A DNA stretch of 64,000 nt from Paraburkholderia sp. CNPSo 3272 (GCF_024206495.1 NZ_JAMBPQ010000020.1:62001-126000); one strand, 5' to 3'. Counted from the stretch's first letter, positions 32,581-42,416 are shown. The notes: generated by a model not told the origin, from the letters alone. Numbers and translations are program-made.

Positions 32581-33681
32581 TCAGGCGAGCACGCTCACGC
32601 GGTATTGCGTGAGTTGCCGATAGGTCTTGCCGGGCTGCAGCACCACTTCGTCGCAGGCGGGCGCTTCCATGTTGATCTGGTTCGGGAAGCCGCCCGCTTC
32701 GAGGCACAGCCCCGCATAGCGCGCACACGGTGCGCCGCGGCGTCCCGGCTGCCCCTCGAGATAATTCCCCGTATAAAGCTGCAGGCCCCGCTGGTCGGTC
32801 GAGACGGCAAGCTCGCGTCCGCTGCCCGGCTCGTAGACGCGCGCCACCGGACGCACGGGCCATCGCCCCGACGCGGCGTGCAGCGTGCCCGCCGTGCTCT
32901 CTGGCGCGCGCAGCACGTAACAGTGGTCGAAACCGCGTGCGCGCTCGAGCTGGGCGTGCGGCCAGTCGAGCCGCGCGCCGAGCGGCGCGCCATGGCGGAA
33001 GTCGAAGGCGCTGCCCGAGACGTCGGCAATGCGCACGGGAATCAACTGCGCATCGACTTCGAGGAAGGCGTCCGCGTCGATCGTCAGCACGTGGCCCCGA
33101 ATGTCCGGGCTCACCTCGCCGGAGAGGTTGAAGTAGCCGTGGCTCGTGAGATTCAGCGGCGTAGGCGCGTCGGTCACGCCCTCGTATTCGAGCGTCAGCG
33201 TGCCGTCGTCGTCGAGGATATAGCGCACCTGCACGCTCACGTTGCCCGGAAAGCCGCCGTCGCCTTCGGGCGAGTCGAGCCGCAGCACCAGCGAGCCCCG
33301 ATCCTCTTCCACCTGCCACATCTGTCGATGAAAGCCGTTCGCGCCGCCGTGCAGCAGATTGCCGTTCTCATTGCGATCGAGCGCATAGTCGATGCCGTCC
33401 AGCGTGAAATGCGCGCCGGCGATGCGGTTGGCCCAGCGCCCGACCAGGCCGCCCATGTAGGTGGTGGCCGTGAGATAGTCCGCGGGCGTGTCGTGGCCGA
33501 GCATGATGTCCGCGAGGCGGCCGGCGCGATCGGGCGCGAGCCATGAGACGAGCGTGGCGCCGAGGTCGCTGACTGTCACCTTCATGCCCTGCGCGTTGCG
33601 CAGCGTGTAGAGCCGCACGGCGTCGCCGCCGGGCAGGGCGCCCCACGGTTCGGAAGTCAGATGGGCAGCAAGAGTGTTCAT
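32581..33681 (-). CDS. galM: Aldose 1-epimerase
   Basis: A 366-residue mutarotase. It interconverts alpha and beta anomers of aldoses, here probably D-xylose because it lies directly downstream of xylR and opposite xylAB. Family features are GRWANRIAGAHFTLDG at ~81-96, His111 in NGNLLHGGANGFHRQMW, TSHGYFNLSGE with the second catalytic His, and the C-terminal LCLEAGGFPNQINM with the catalytic Glu. The start MNTLAAHLTSEPWG is chosen for family-like length. The frame stays open upstream into the xylR gene. Confidence 0.93.
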   Translation of the reverse strand: MNTLAAHLTSEPWGALPGGDAVRLYTLRNAQGMKVTVSDLGATLVSWLAPDRAGRLADIMLGHDTPADYLTATTYMGGLVGRWANRIAGAHFTLDGIDYALDRNENGNLLHGGANGFHRQMWQVEEDRGSLVLRLDSPEGDGGFPGNVSVQVRYILDDDGTLTLEYEGVTDAPTPLNLTSHGYFNLSGEVSPDIRGHVLTIDADAFLEVDAQLIPVRIADVSGSAFDFRHGAPLGARLDWPHAQLERARGFDHCYVLRAPESTAGTLHAASGRWPVRPVARVYEPGSGRELAVSTDQRGLQLYTGNYLEGQPGRRGAPCARYAGLCLEAGGFPNQINMEAPACDEVVLQPGKTYRQLTQYRVSVLA

Positions 33682-33739
33682 GAGGTGAAGGGAGCGTATG
33701 AAGAAAGCGTGATTGTCCGGGATGGCCGAAGCCGCTTCA

Positions 33740-34951
33740 TCAAGTGGACACGCGTGGGCCCGAAGCGTTCGCGACACTGTCCTGATATTCGCGCGGCGTG
33801 CATCCCAGTTCGCGCCGGAATACGGCATACATGTACTGCAGCGAGGTGAATCCGCAGCGGATCGCCACCTCCGCGCTCGAGGCGTCGCGGCTTGCGAGCA
33901 TCGCGCGGGCGGCGTCGAGCTTGTGGCGCAGGATTTCCTGGTGGACCGTGCACTGCAGTTCACGCCGGAAATATTCCTCCAGCGACGAGCGCGAGACCCC
34001 CACGTAGTCGGCCACCTGCTCGGTCTTGATGCCCTGACAAGCGTACTGCCGGATGAAGTGGCGTGCACGCATGACATGCGGGCTCGACAGCGGTTCGTGC
34101 CGGGTCGATTCGAGCACATTGATGCCCACGGGCGGGACCAGAATGCGCTGGCCCGGAAAGCGTGCCCCGCGCAGCATCTGGTGCAGCAGGTGGGCGGCGG
34201 TCTTGCCCATTTCTTCCGTGCCCTGAATGACCGACGAGAGCGGAATGCGGGTGAGCGTACGAGTGAGCGGATCGTTGTCGATGCCGATGATCGCCACCTG
34301 CTCGGGCACGGCAATGCCGTGAATCAGACACGCCTGCAACAAATGCCGCGCCCGCGCGTCGGTCACCGCGATCACGCCCACGGGCTTGGGCAGGCTGTGC
34401 AGCCAGACGCTCAACTGCTCGATGGCCTGGTTCCAGGCGCTGGCGCTGGTGGCCTGGCCCCGGTAAATCGGCGCCTGTACGCCTTCTTCCCGGGCGAGCG
34501 CCTCGAACGCCAGTTCGCGCTCCTGCGCCCAGCGGTTTTCCTGCGCGACGGGCAGGCTGTACATCGCGAGATTCGGCAGGCCCGCGCCGATCAGATGCGT
34601 CCACGCGAGAGAGACCAGCTTGCGGTTGTCGGTTGCGATATAGGGCACGTCGGCCGGGTAATGGGCGGCGTCTTCGAACGACGAGCCCACGGCGACCACC
34701 GGGAGGGGGCAGCCGCGCAGGGCGTCGGCCACGTCGGGGTCGTCGAAGTCGGCGATGATGCCGTCCCCGTCGAAGCGTTCGATGCCCGCGAGGCGGCAGC
34801 GGAAGTCTTCCTCGAGAAAGAGATCCCACGCGACGCGCGTGGAGCGCAGATAGTGGCCAATCCCCGCAATGATCTCGCGGTCGTACACCTTATTCGCGTT
34901 GAAAAGCAGCGCGATGCGGTGAGGCGTCTGGGAAGCGGGGGCGCGGGTCAT
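33740..34951 (-). CDS. xylR: Xylose operon activator, XylR (AraC type)
   Basis: A 403-residue activator with a periplasmic-binding-protein-like sensor domain (~10-280, HRIALLFNANKVYDREIIAGIGHYLR, then IIGIDNDPLTRTLTRIPLSSV) and a C-terminal AraC-type double helix-turn-helix (~300-395, HFIRQYACQGIKTEQVADYVGVSRSSLEEYFRRELQCTVHQEI, then VAIRCGFTSLQYMYAVFRRELGCTPREY). This is the E. coli XylR architecture, which binds D-xylose and activates xyl promoters. It is divergent from xylA across a 310-nt regulatory gap. The start at MTRAPASQ is the most family-like. A longer form is possible. Confidence 0.93.
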   Translation of the reverse strand: MTRAPASQTPHRIALLFNANKVYDREIIAGIGHYLRSTRVAWDLFLEEDFRCRLAGIERFDGDGIIADFDDPDVADALRGCPLPVVAVGSSFEDAAHYPADVPYIATDNRKLVSLAWTHLIGAGLPNLAMYSLPVAQENRWAQERELAFEALAREEGVQAPIYRGQATSASAWNQAIEQLSVWLHSLPKPVGVIAVTDARARHLLQACLIHGIAVPEQVAIIGIDNDPLTRTLTRIPLSSVIQGTEEMGKTAAHLLHQMLRGARFPGQRILVPPVGINVLESTRHEPLSSPHVMRARHFIRQYACQGIKTEQVADYVGVSRSSLEEYFRRELQCTVHQEILRHKLDAARAMLASRDASSAEVAIRCGFTSLQYMYAVFRRELGCTPREYQDSVANASGPRVST

Positions 34952-35261
34952 ATGTGTCGGCGGTCGTTCGCCCGGCGCGGATCGCCGGCGCAAGACCGCC
35001 ATGTCTCCAGTTCGGGCGCAGTGCGCGCGAAGGTGCACCGCGCTACGATGTCTTTGGCGCCTGCGGCGCGTCGTTTTAAGCGTCCGGTTATTTTAGGCCC
35101 ACATTGGGGTTCGCGGGCAGCCCGACCGCGCCCGTCGGCAGGAAACGTTAAAGGTCTCACGCAATTTCGCAATTGCCGCGCTTTGCACGTCGCGGGCAGT
35201 ATGGCGTCACACAGAGGGATGCACGCTGCGCCGCTGCGCTGCAACAAACATTGGAGACATC
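34952..35261. other. xylR-xylA divergent regulatory region
   Basis: A 310-nt gap with the promoters of both genes. It holds one copy of TTCGCAATTGC followed by TTTGC (35166-35186), a motif that recurs before xylB. The TTGGAGAC Shine-Dalgarno of xylA lies at the end. No riboswitch or gene was seen. Confidence 0.6.
35166..35186 (+). promoter_or_regulatory. Candidate XylR site before xylA
   Basis: TTCGCAATTGC, then five bases, then TTTGC. The same 11-mer with TTTGC four bases later occurs before xylB. It is about 90 nt upstream of the xylA ATG, a position that suits an activator site. Binding is inference. Confidence 0.45.
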
Positions 35262-36584
35262 ATGTCGTATTTCGAACATATCCCCGCCATTCGATACGAA
35301 GGCCCGCAGTCGGACAATCCGCTTGCGTACCATCACTACGACCGTACCAAAAAGGTGCTTGGCAAGACGCTCGAAGAGCATTTGCGCATTGCGGTGTGCT
35401 ACTGGCATTCGTTCGTCTGGCCCGGCAACGATATCTTCGGGCAGGGTGCGTTTCACCGCCCGTGGCAGCAGCCCGGCGACGCCATGGAGCGCGCGCACCA
35501 GAAGGCCGACGCGGCGTTCGAGTTTTTCTCGAAGCTAGGCACACCTTATTACACGTTCCACGACACCGATGTCGCTCCCGAAGGCAAGGACCTGAAGGAC
35601 TACACGGAAAACTTCAAGCGCATGGTCGACTACCTCGGCGAGCGCCAGCAGGCGAGCGGTGTGAAACTGCTCTGGGGCACCGCCAACCTGTTTTCGAATC
35701 CGCGCTACGCTGGCGGCGCCGCCACCAACCCCAACCCCGAAGTCTTCGCCTACGCGGCCACTCAGGTTTGTCACGCGCTCGACGCGACGCGCAAGCTGGG
35801 CGGCGAGAACTACGTGCTGTGGGGCGGCCGCGAAGGCTATGACACGCTGCTCAATACCGACCTCAAGCGCGAGCGCGAGCAGTTCGCACGCTTCCTTTCG
35901 ATGGTGGTCGAGCACAAGCACCGCACCGGCTTCACCGGCACGCTGCTGATCGAGCCGAAGCCGCAGGAGCCGACTAAGCACCAGTACGACTACGATGTTG
36001 CGACGGTGCACGGCTTCCTCACGCAATACGGTCTGCAAAACGAAATCCGCGTGAATATCGAGGCCAATCACGCGACGCTCGCGGGCCACTCGTTCCATCA
36101 CGAAATCGCGACTGCGTTCGCGCTGGGCGTGTTCGGCAGCGTCGACGCGAATCGCGGCGACCCGCAAAACGGCTGGGATACGGACCAGTTCCCGAACAGC
36201 GTCGAAGAACTGACGCTCGCGTTCTACGAGATCCTGCGCCACGGCGGCTTTACCACGGGCGGCATGAACTTCGACGCGAAGGTGCGCCGCGCGAGCAGCG
36301 ATCCGGAAGACATGTTCTATGGTCACGTGGGTGCGATCGACGTGCTCGCGCTGGCGCTCGAGCGCGGCGCGGCGCTCGTCGAAAACGACCGGCTCGAGCA
36401 GTTCCGCAGTCAGCGTTATGCGGGCTGGGACAGCGAGTTTGGCCGCAAGATTCTCGCGGGCGGCTATTCGCTATCGTCGCTCGCCGCCGACGCACTCTCG
36501 CACGGCATGAATCCGCAGCACGCGAGCGGCCACCAGGAGCGGCTCGAGAATGTCGTGAACCAGGCCATCTACGGCCAGCGCTAG
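35262..36584 (+). CDS. xylA: Xylose isomerase
   Basis: A 440-residue type II xylose isomerase that converts D-xylose to D-xylulose in the cytoplasm. Catalytic His100 and Asp103 lie in YYTFHDTDVAPEG, and the metal-binding carboxylates in GTLLIEPKPQEPTKHQYDYD, NIEANHATLAGHSFHHE and GSVDANRGD are present. Length matches the family. The ATG follows TTGGAGACATC. It is the first gene of the xylA-xylB-xylFGH array and is divergent from xylR. Confidence 0.98.
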   Translation: MSYFEHIPAIRYEGPQSDNPLAYHHYDRTKKVLGKTLEEHLRIAVCYWHSFVWPGNDIFGQGAFHRPWQQPGDAMERAHQKADAAFEFFSKLGTPYYTFHDTDVAPEGKDLKDYTENFKRMVDYLGERQQASGVKLLWGTANLFSNPRYAGGAATNPNPEVFAYAATQVCHALDATRKLGGENYVLWGGREGYDTLLNTDLKREREQFARFLSMVVEHKHRTGFTGTLLIEPKPQEPTKHQYDYDVATVHGFLTQYGLQNEIRVNIEANHATLAGHSFHHEIATAFALGVFGSVDANRGDPQNGWDTDQFPNSVEELTLAFYEILRHGGFTTGGMNFDAKVRRASSDPEDMFYGHVGAIDVLALALERGAALVENDRLEQFRSQRYAGWDSEFGRKILAGGYSLSSLAADALSHGMNPQHASGHQERLENVVNQAIYGQR

Positions 36585-36627
36585 CGGCGCCACGGCGCGC
36601 GAAAAAACATTAGCGCGCGCCGTCAAA

Positions 36628-36647
36628 TTCGCAATTGCGCCGTTTGC
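36628..36647 (+). promoter_or_regulatory. Candidate XylR site before xylB
   Basis: A second copy of TTCGCAATTGC followed four bases later by TTTGC, in the 102-nt xylA-xylB gap. It is 40 nt before the xylB ATG, hinting that xylB has its own promoter or that the site tunes internal expression. Confidence 0.45.
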
Positions 36648-36686
36648 CGTTGAAGGCAAACTGACGCAAAAAGTCAGGACGGAGAC

Positions 36687-38177
36687 ATGTTCATCGGTAT
36701 CGACCTCGGCACGTCGGGCGTGAAGGCGGTGCTGCTCGACCGCGCGGGCGATGTGCTCGGCAGCGCGAGCGCGCCGCTCACCGTGAGCCGGCCGCAGCCG
36801 CGCTGGTCCGAACAGGCGCCGCAAGACTGGTGGCTTGCCACGCAGAGCGCATTGCGCGCGCTCCTCGACGAGGCGCGCGGGCGCGGCATCGACCCGGCAC
36901 GCATCGAGGCGCTCGGCCTGACCGGCCAGATGCACGGCGCGACGCTGCTCGACGCGCAGGGGGAGGTGCTTCGTCCCGCCATTCTGTGGAACGACGGTCG
37001 TTCGGATACCGAATGTATCGAACTGGAACGCGCGGTACCGCAGTTGCACGCCATCGCAGGCAATCTCGCGATGCCGGGCTTCACGGCGCCGAAGCTGCTC
37101 TGGGTGCGCAAGCACGAGCCGGAAATCTTCGCGCGCATCGCGCACGTACTGTTGCCGAAGGACTATTTGCGCTGGCTGCTCACGGGCGTGTTCGCCACCG
37201 ATCCGTCCGATGCCGCCGGCACGCTATGGCTCGATATTGCGAAGCGCGACTATAGCGACACGCTGCTTTCGGCGTGCGACCTCAGGCGCGCACAGATGCC
37301 GGACGTTTTCGAAGGCAACCAGGTGACCGGTACGCTACGGCCCGAACTCGCGCGCCAATTCGGCCTGCGCGAAATTCCGGTTGTGGCGGGCGGCGGCGAC
37401 AACGCAGCGGGCGCCGTGGGCGTGGGCATCGTGCGGCCTGGCGACGCGATGCTGTCGCTCGGCACTTCCGGTGTCTATTTCGCGGTCTCCGACGGCTTTC
37501 TTGCCAATCCCGATTCCGCGGTGCACAGCTTCTGCCATGCGTTGCCGCACACGTGGCACTTGATGTCCGTGATGCTCAACGCGGCCAGTTGCCTCGACTT
37601 CACGGCGCAGTTGACGGGTTACGAAAGCGTCGCCGCGTTGCTCGCCGATGCGCAAGCGAACTCGAACGCCGAGCGCGACGCGCGCCGGCCGTGGTTCCTG
37701 CCGTATCTGAGCGGCGAGCGCACGCCGCACAACAACGTCAACGCGAAGGGCGTGTTCTACGGCATGACCCCGCAGACATCGCGCGCCGATCTCGCCAACG
37801 CAACGCTTGAAGGCGTGGGTTTCGCGCTGCTAGACGGCATGGATGCGTTGCATGCGGCGGGGCTCGTGCCGGACACCATCACCGTAATCGGCGGCGGCTC
37901 GCGCAGCGCCTGGTGGACGCAGATGCTCGCCGATATCAGCGGCCGTGCGCTCACGCTGCGCGCGGGCGGCGAGGTGGGGCCGGCGCTGGGCGCCGCACGG
38001 CTCGCGCATCTCGCGCTCGAACCGGGCGCGAAGCTCGACGAAGTGTGCCCGCAGCCGCCCGTGCTGGCGATTCGCGAACCTGACGCCGCACGCCACGCCT
38101 GGTATCGCGAGGCGCGCCGTCCGACCTTTAGCGCGCTGTATCGCGCGCTCGAACCGGTTTTCGCCACCGGCGCCTGA
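36687..38177 (+). CDS. xylB: Xylulokinase
   Basis: A 496-residue FGGY-family kinase that phosphorylates D-xylulose to xylulose-5-phosphate for the pentose phosphate pathway. The N-terminal phosphate loop IGIDLGTSGVKAVLLD is at residues 3-18. TGQMHGATLLD and WNDGRSD shape the sugar site. Asp238 in GGGDNAAGAVG is the catalytic base. The C-terminal ATP site is VIGGGSRSAWWTQMLADI. ACGGAGACATG marks the start. It lies downstream of xylA and upstream of the xylose ABC transporter. Confidence 0.97.
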   Translation: MFIGIDLGTSGVKAVLLDRAGDVLGSASAPLTVSRPQPRWSEQAPQDWWLATQSALRALLDEARGRGIDPARIEALGLTGQMHGATLLDAQGEVLRPAILWNDGRSDTECIELERAVPQLHAIAGNLAMPGFTAPKLLWVRKHEPEIFARIAHVLLPKDYLRWLLTGVFATDPSDAAGTLWLDIAKRDYSDTLLSACDLRRAQMPDVFEGNQVTGTLRPELARQFGLREIPVVAGGGDNAAGAVGVGIVRPGDAMLSLGTSGVYFAVSDGFLANPDSAVHSFCHALPHTWHLMSVMLNAASCLDFTAQLTGYESVAALLADAQANSNAERDARRPWFLPYLSGERTPHNNVNAKGVFYGMTPQTSRADLANATLEGVGFALLDGMDALHAAGLVPDTITVIGGGSRSAWWTQMLADISGRALTLRAGGEVGPALGAARLAHLALEPGAKLDEVCPQPPVLAIREPDAARHAWYREARRPTFSALYRALEPVFATGA

Positions 38178-38372
38178 CCAGCGGCGCCGGCGAAGGAAAA
38201 ACTGCACGGCCAGTGTAGTCGTGCAGCTGATTAGTCGTCCTACAGTTATACCGCACGCTGTGCCGTTTCGCGTGTGTTCCGCAATGATATCGGCAACACC
38301 CTGAAAACCATCGCCGCGGCGGCGACGCGTTCGCGCGCGCCTGCGCACCGGCATCAAGAGGAGTATGGAGAC

Positions 38373-39401
38373 ATGAATTTTGCCAAACGTCGTTCGGTTC
38401 TGAGTTCGCTCGTATGCGGGGCCGTGCTCGCGAGCCTGTCGCTTGCTGCACCGCTCGCGCACGCGAGCAAGGATCATCCGGAGATCGGCTTCTGTATCGA
38501 CGACCTGCGTGTCGAGCGCTGGTCGCGCGACCGCGACTACTTCGTCGCCGCCGCGGAAAAGATGGGCGCGAAGGTGTCGGTGCAGTCGGCGGACGCGAGC
38601 GAAGAGCGTCAGGTCTCGCAGATCGAAAACCTCATCTCGCGCGGCGTGGACGTGATCGTGATCGTGCCGTTCAACTCGAAGGCGCTCACCAATGTCGTTG
38701 CCGAAGCGAAGAAGGCAGGCATCAAGGTCGTTTCGTATGACCGCCTGATTCTCGACGCCGATATCGACGGGTACATCTCGTTCGACAACGAGAAGGTGGG
38801 CGAACTCCAGGCGAAGGGCGTCTACGACGCGCAGCCCAAGGGCAATTACTTCCTGCTGGGCGGCGCGCCCACCGACAACAACGCGAAGATGCTGCGCGAA
38901 GGACAACTGAAGGTCCTCAAGCCTGCTATCGATCGCGGCGACATCAAGGTGGTCGGGCAGCAGTGGGTGCCGGAGTGGAGCGCTTCGACGGCGCTGCGCA
39001 TCATGGAAGACGCGCTCACCGCGAACAACAACAAGATCGACGCAGTCGTCGCCTCGAACGACGGCACGGCGGGCGGGGCGATCCAGGCGCTCGCCGCGCA
39101 GCATCTTGCGGGCAAGGTGCCCGTGTCGGGCCAGGACGCCGACCTCGCGGCAGTCAAGCGCGTGGTGACGGGCACGCAGACGATGACGGTCTACAAGCCG
39201 CTCAAGCTCATCGCGGGCGAAGCCGCGAAGCTCGCGGTCGATCTCGCGAAGGGCCAGAAGCCTGCGTACAACGCGCAGTACGACAACGGCAAGAAGAAAG
39301 TCGATACGGTGCTGCTGCAGCCGACGCTGCTCACGAAGAGCAACGTGGACGTCGTCGTGAAGGACGGCTTCTATACGCAGGCGCAACTGGCAAGCCAGTA
39401 A
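38373..39401 (+). CDS. xylF: D-xylose ABC transporter, periplasmic binding protein
   Basis: A 342-residue sugar-binding protein. A Sec signal peptide covers residues ~1-31 (MNFAKRRSVLSSLVCG to PLAHA/SK). The mature chain starts DHPEIGFCIDDLRVERWSRDRDYF, typical of XylF with its Arg/Trp/Asp sugar contacts. The core has VIVIVPFNSKALTNV and VVASNDGTAGGAIQAL. It captures D-xylose for XylGH. The start is preceded by GGAGTATGGAG. A 195-nt gap after xylB, containing a TAGTCGT direct repeat at 38216 and 38232, may carry a separate promoter. Confidence 0.96.
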   Translation: MNFAKRRSVLSSLVCGAVLASLSLAAPLAHASKDHPEIGFCIDDLRVERWSRDRDYFVAAAEKMGAKVSVQSADASEERQVSQIENLISRGVDVIVIVPFNSKALTNVVAEAKKAGIKVVSYDRLILDADIDGYISFDNEKVGELQAKGVYDAQPKGNYFLLGGAPTDNNAKMLREGQLKVLKPAIDRGDIKVVGQQWVPEWSASTALRIMEDALTANNNKIDAVVASNDGTAGGAIQALAAQHLAGKVPVSGQDADLAAVKRVVTGTQTMTVYKPLKLIAGEAAKLAVDLAKGQKPAYNAQYDNGKKKVDTVLLQPTLLTKSNVDVVVKDGFYTQAQLASQ

Positions 39402-39494
39402 CGCTTATGGCCTGACGGCCCGCGCGCGCCAGCAGCGTGGTCACGAATGTGGCCACTGCGGCGCGCGCGGGCCATCGCAGCGAGTAACCAGCGT

Positions 39495-41048
39495 ATGACC
39501 GAACCCTTGTTGACGATGCGCGGCATCGTCAAGTCCTTTGCGGGCGTGAAAGCGCTCGACGGCATCGACCTCACGGTGCGGCCCGGCGAATGCGTGGGCC
39601 TGTGCGGCGAGAACGGCGCCGGCAAATCCACGCTCATGAAAGTGCTCTCGGGCGTGTACCCGCACGGCACCTGGAGCGGCGAAATCCGTTGGGAAGGCGC
39701 GCCGCTCGAAGCGCAAAGCGTACGCGACACCGAACGCGCGGGCATCGTCATCATCCACCAGGAGCTGATGCTCGTGCCCGAGCTGTCTGTGGCCGAGAAC
39801 ATCTTTCTCGGCAACGAAATCACGCTGCCGGGCGGGCGCATGAATTACGCGGCGATGTACCAGCGCGCCGACGAATTGCTGCGCGAGTTGAACATCGACG
39901 CCATCAACGTGGCGCAGCCGGTGATGAACTATGGCGGCGGCCATCAACAGCTCATCGAGATCGCGAAGGCGCTGAACAAGCGCGCGAAGCTGCTGATTCT
40001 CGACGAGCCGTCGTCCTCGCTCACGGCGGCGGAAACGAAGATCCTGCTCGATATCGTGCGCGACCTGAAGCGCCGCGGCGTGGCTTGCGTCTACATCTCG
40101 CACAAGCTCGACGAGGTCGAAGCCGTGTGCGACACGGTGAGCGTGATTCGCGACGGCCGTCACGTGGCCACCGAGCCCATGGCGACGCTCACCACCGACC
40201 GCATCATCGCGCAGATGGTGGGGCGCGAGATCCGCAATCTCTTTCCGCGCGAGCCTCATGATGTTGGCGAGGTCGTATTCGAGGCCCGCAACGTGACCTG
40301 CTACGACGTGACGAACCCGCGCCGCAAACGCGTGGACGACATCTCTTTCTCGGTGCGTCGCGGTGAGATCGTGGGCGTGGCTGGCCTCGTCGGCGCAGGC
40401 CGCACGGAAACGATGCAGGCGATCTTCGGTGCGTATGCGGGCACATGCACGGCGACGGTCCTGCTCGAAGGCAAGCCGCTGAAAATCCGCTCGCCGCTCG
40501 ACGCGATCAACGCGGGCATCGCCATGGTGCCCGAGGACCGCAAGCGCCACGGCATCGTGCCGCAACTGGGCGTGGGCCACAACATCACGCTCTCGGTGCT
40601 GCAGCGTTTTTCGAGGCACGGACGCATCGACACGGCCGCCGAATTCGATACGATCCGCACGGAAATGCAACGCCTCTCGGTGCGCGCGGCGAACCCGATG
40701 CTGTCGATTGCGAGCCTCTCCGGCGGCAATCAGCAGAAAGCGGTGCTCACCAAGATGCTGCTCACCGACCCCAAAGTGCTGATCCTCGACGAACCGACGC
40801 GCGGCGTGGACGTCGGCGCGAAGTACGAGATCTATAAGCTGATCTTCCAGTTGGCCAAACGCGGCGTGGCGATCGTGATGGTGTCGTCCGAATTGCCCGA
40901 AGTGCTGGGCATCAGCGACCGCGTGCTCGTGATCGGCGAGGGCGAGTTGCGCGGCGACTTCGTCAATGACGACCTCACGCAGGAAGACATTCTTGGCGCG
41001 GCGATCCAGAGCGTGCGCGCCCAACCCGATACAGCGAGTGCAGTATGA
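39495..41048 (+). CDS. xylG: D-xylose ABC transporter, ATP-binding protein
   Basis: A 517-residue tandem ABC ATPase of the sugar (CUT2) family. The first domain has Walker A GENGAGKST at residues 38-46, a GGGHQQLIEIAKAL signature and Walker B LLILDEPSSS. The second domain begins at ~260, where the Walker A is GLVGAGRTE, the degenerate form usual for CUT2 transporters, with SGGNQQKAVL and LILDEPTRGVD. It powers xylose import with XylF and XylH. Its stop overlaps the xylH start as ATGA. Confidence 0.97.
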   Translation: MTEPLLTMRGIVKSFAGVKALDGIDLTVRPGECVGLCGENGAGKSTLMKVLSGVYPHGTWSGEIRWEGAPLEAQSVRDTERAGIVIIHQELMLVPELSVAENIFLGNEITLPGGRMNYAAMYQRADELLRELNIDAINVAQPVMNYGGGHQQLIEIAKALNKRAKLLILDEPSSSLTAAETKILLDIVRDLKRRGVACVYISHKLDEVEAVCDTVSVIRDGRHVATEPMATLTTDRIIAQMVGREIRNLFPREPHDVGEVVFEARNVTCYDVTNPRRKRVDDISFSVRRGEIVGVAGLVGAGRTETMQAIFGAYAGTCTATVLLEGKPLKIRSPLDAINAGIAMVPEDRKRHGIVPQLGVGHNITLSVLQRFSRHGRIDTAAEFDTIRTEMQRLSVRAANPMLSIASLSGGNQQKAVLTKMLLTDPKVLILDEPTRGVDVGAKYEIYKLIFQLAKRGVAIVMVSSELPEVLGISDRVLVIGEGELRGDFVNDDLTQEDILGAAIQSVRAQPDTASAV

Positions 41049-42244
41049 CCCCCGACGTCACGACCCAGGGCGCACGCGAAGACCTGCCGCAAGGCGGTAA
41101 TGGCTTCGCCATGCGTTTCCAGCAACTCTTCGCGCGCTACAAGATCCTCGCGCTGCTGCTCGCAGTAGCCGTGATCTGGCTGTTCTTTTCGCTGCTCACG
41201 CATGGCGCGTTCGTCACGCCGCGCAACGTGTCTAACCTGCTGCGGCAGATGTCGATCACCGGGATGCTCGCGTGCGGCATGGTGTTCGTCATCATCGCGG
41301 GCGAGATCGATCTTTCAGTCGGCTCGCTGCTCGGCCTGCTCGGCGGCGTCGCGGCGATTCTCGACGTGAATCGCGGCTGGCCCATCGGCGTAACCGTGCC
41401 GGCGGTGCTCGTGCTCGGCGTGCTCGTCGGTCTCTTCAACGGCTGGTGGTCGACGTACCGCCGCGTGCCGTCGTTCATCGTGGGTCTCGGCGGCATGCTC
41501 GCGTTTCGCGGCGTGCTTCTCGGCATCACGGGCGGCTCGACCATCGCGCCGGTGTCCGATCACTTCGTGTTTCTCGGCCAGGGCTACTTGCCGCGCGTGG
41601 CGGGCGACGTGCTGGCGCTCGCGCTCTTTGTGCTGCTCGCCGTCCTCACCGTGCGCCAGCGTGCGAACCGCAGGCGCTATCAGCTGAGCGTCGTGCCGCT
41701 CTGGCAAGACGGCGTGAAGATCGTCGGCGCGGGCGCGATCCTGCTTGCCTTCGTGCTGATGCTCGACAGCTATGGCGGCATTCCGGTGCCGGTGCTGCTG
41801 CTGCTCGCGCTGCTCGGTATCTTCACATGGATCGCCACGCAAACCGTGTTCGGCCGGCGCATCTACGCGGTGGGCTCGAACCTCGAAGCCACGCGTCTTT
41901 CGGGCGTCAACACGAACCGGGTGAAACTCGCTATTTTCGCGCTCATGGGCCTCATGTGTGCATTCGCGGGCATCGTCAATACGGCGCGGCTCGCGGCGGG
42001 TTCGCCCTCGGCGGGCACCATGGGCGAACTCGACGCGATCGCGGCCTGCTTTATCGGCGGCACGTCGATGCGCGGCGGTTCGGGCACCGTGTATGGCGCG
42101 CTGATCGGCGCACTCGTGATGGCGAGCCTCGACAACGGCATGTCGATGCTCGACGTGGACGCTTATTGGCAGATGATTGTGAAGGGCGGCATTCTCGTGC
42201 TTGCCGTGTGGATCGACGTGGTGTCGGGCTCGAACCGCCGCTGA
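41045..42244 (+). CDS. xylH: D-xylose ABC transporter, permease
   Basis: A 399-residue permease of the CUT2 family with about ten transmembrane helices (ILALLLAVAVIWLFFSLLTHG, GMLACGMVFVIIAGEIDLSVGSLLGLLGG and others). The family motif GEIDLSVGS and the C-terminal GELDAIAACFIGGTSMRGGSGTVYGALIGALVMASLDNGMSML are present. It forms the membrane channel with XylG and XylF. It overlaps xylG by four bases and is the last gene of the xylose array, ahead of a terminator. Confidence 0.97.
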   Translation: MTPDVTTQGAREDLPQGGNGFAMRFQQLFARYKILALLLAVAVIWLFFSLLTHGAFVTPRNVSNLLRQMSITGMLACGMVFVIIAGEIDLSVGSLLGLLGGVAAILDVNRGWPIGVTVPAVLVLGVLVGLFNGWWSTYRRVPSFIVGLGGMLAFRGVLLGITGGSTIAPVSDHFVFLGQGYLPRVAGDVLALALFVLLAVLTVRQRANRRRYQLSVVPLWQDGVKIVGAGAILLAFVLMLDSYGGIPVPVLLLLALLGIFTWIATQTVFGRRIYAVGSNLEATRLSGVNTNRVKLAIFALMGLMCAFAGIVNTARLAAGSPSAGTMGELDAIAACFIGGTSMRGGSGTVYGALIGALVMASLDNGMSMLDVDAYWQMIVKGGILVLAVWIDVVSGSNRR

Positions 42245-42389
42245 GAAGCGTGGCGCACACGATTGCAAACCTGCTGGCGCCGCGCAAATCATGACCGTGT
42301 TCTTGCATCGCGCGTGACACCGCGACGTATCGCTCGCGGATGACTGCCACGCGCAGCTGCTCTCCTCGCGCGCCCCGAGCGCGCTCTCA

Positions 42390-42416
42390 GGGCGGGACGC
42401 ATGTCCCGCCCTTTTT
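42390..42416 (+). terminator. Terminator of the xylose operon
   Basis: A 9-bp perfect stem GGGCGGGAC / GTCCCGCCC with a GCAT loop and TTTTT follows xylH by about 145 nt. Confidence 0.9.

Noticed and set aside
41045..42244. A long antisense frame opposite xylH
   Set aside because: It is His/Arg/Ala-rich shadow sequence, and the sense frame is a clear CUT2 permease.
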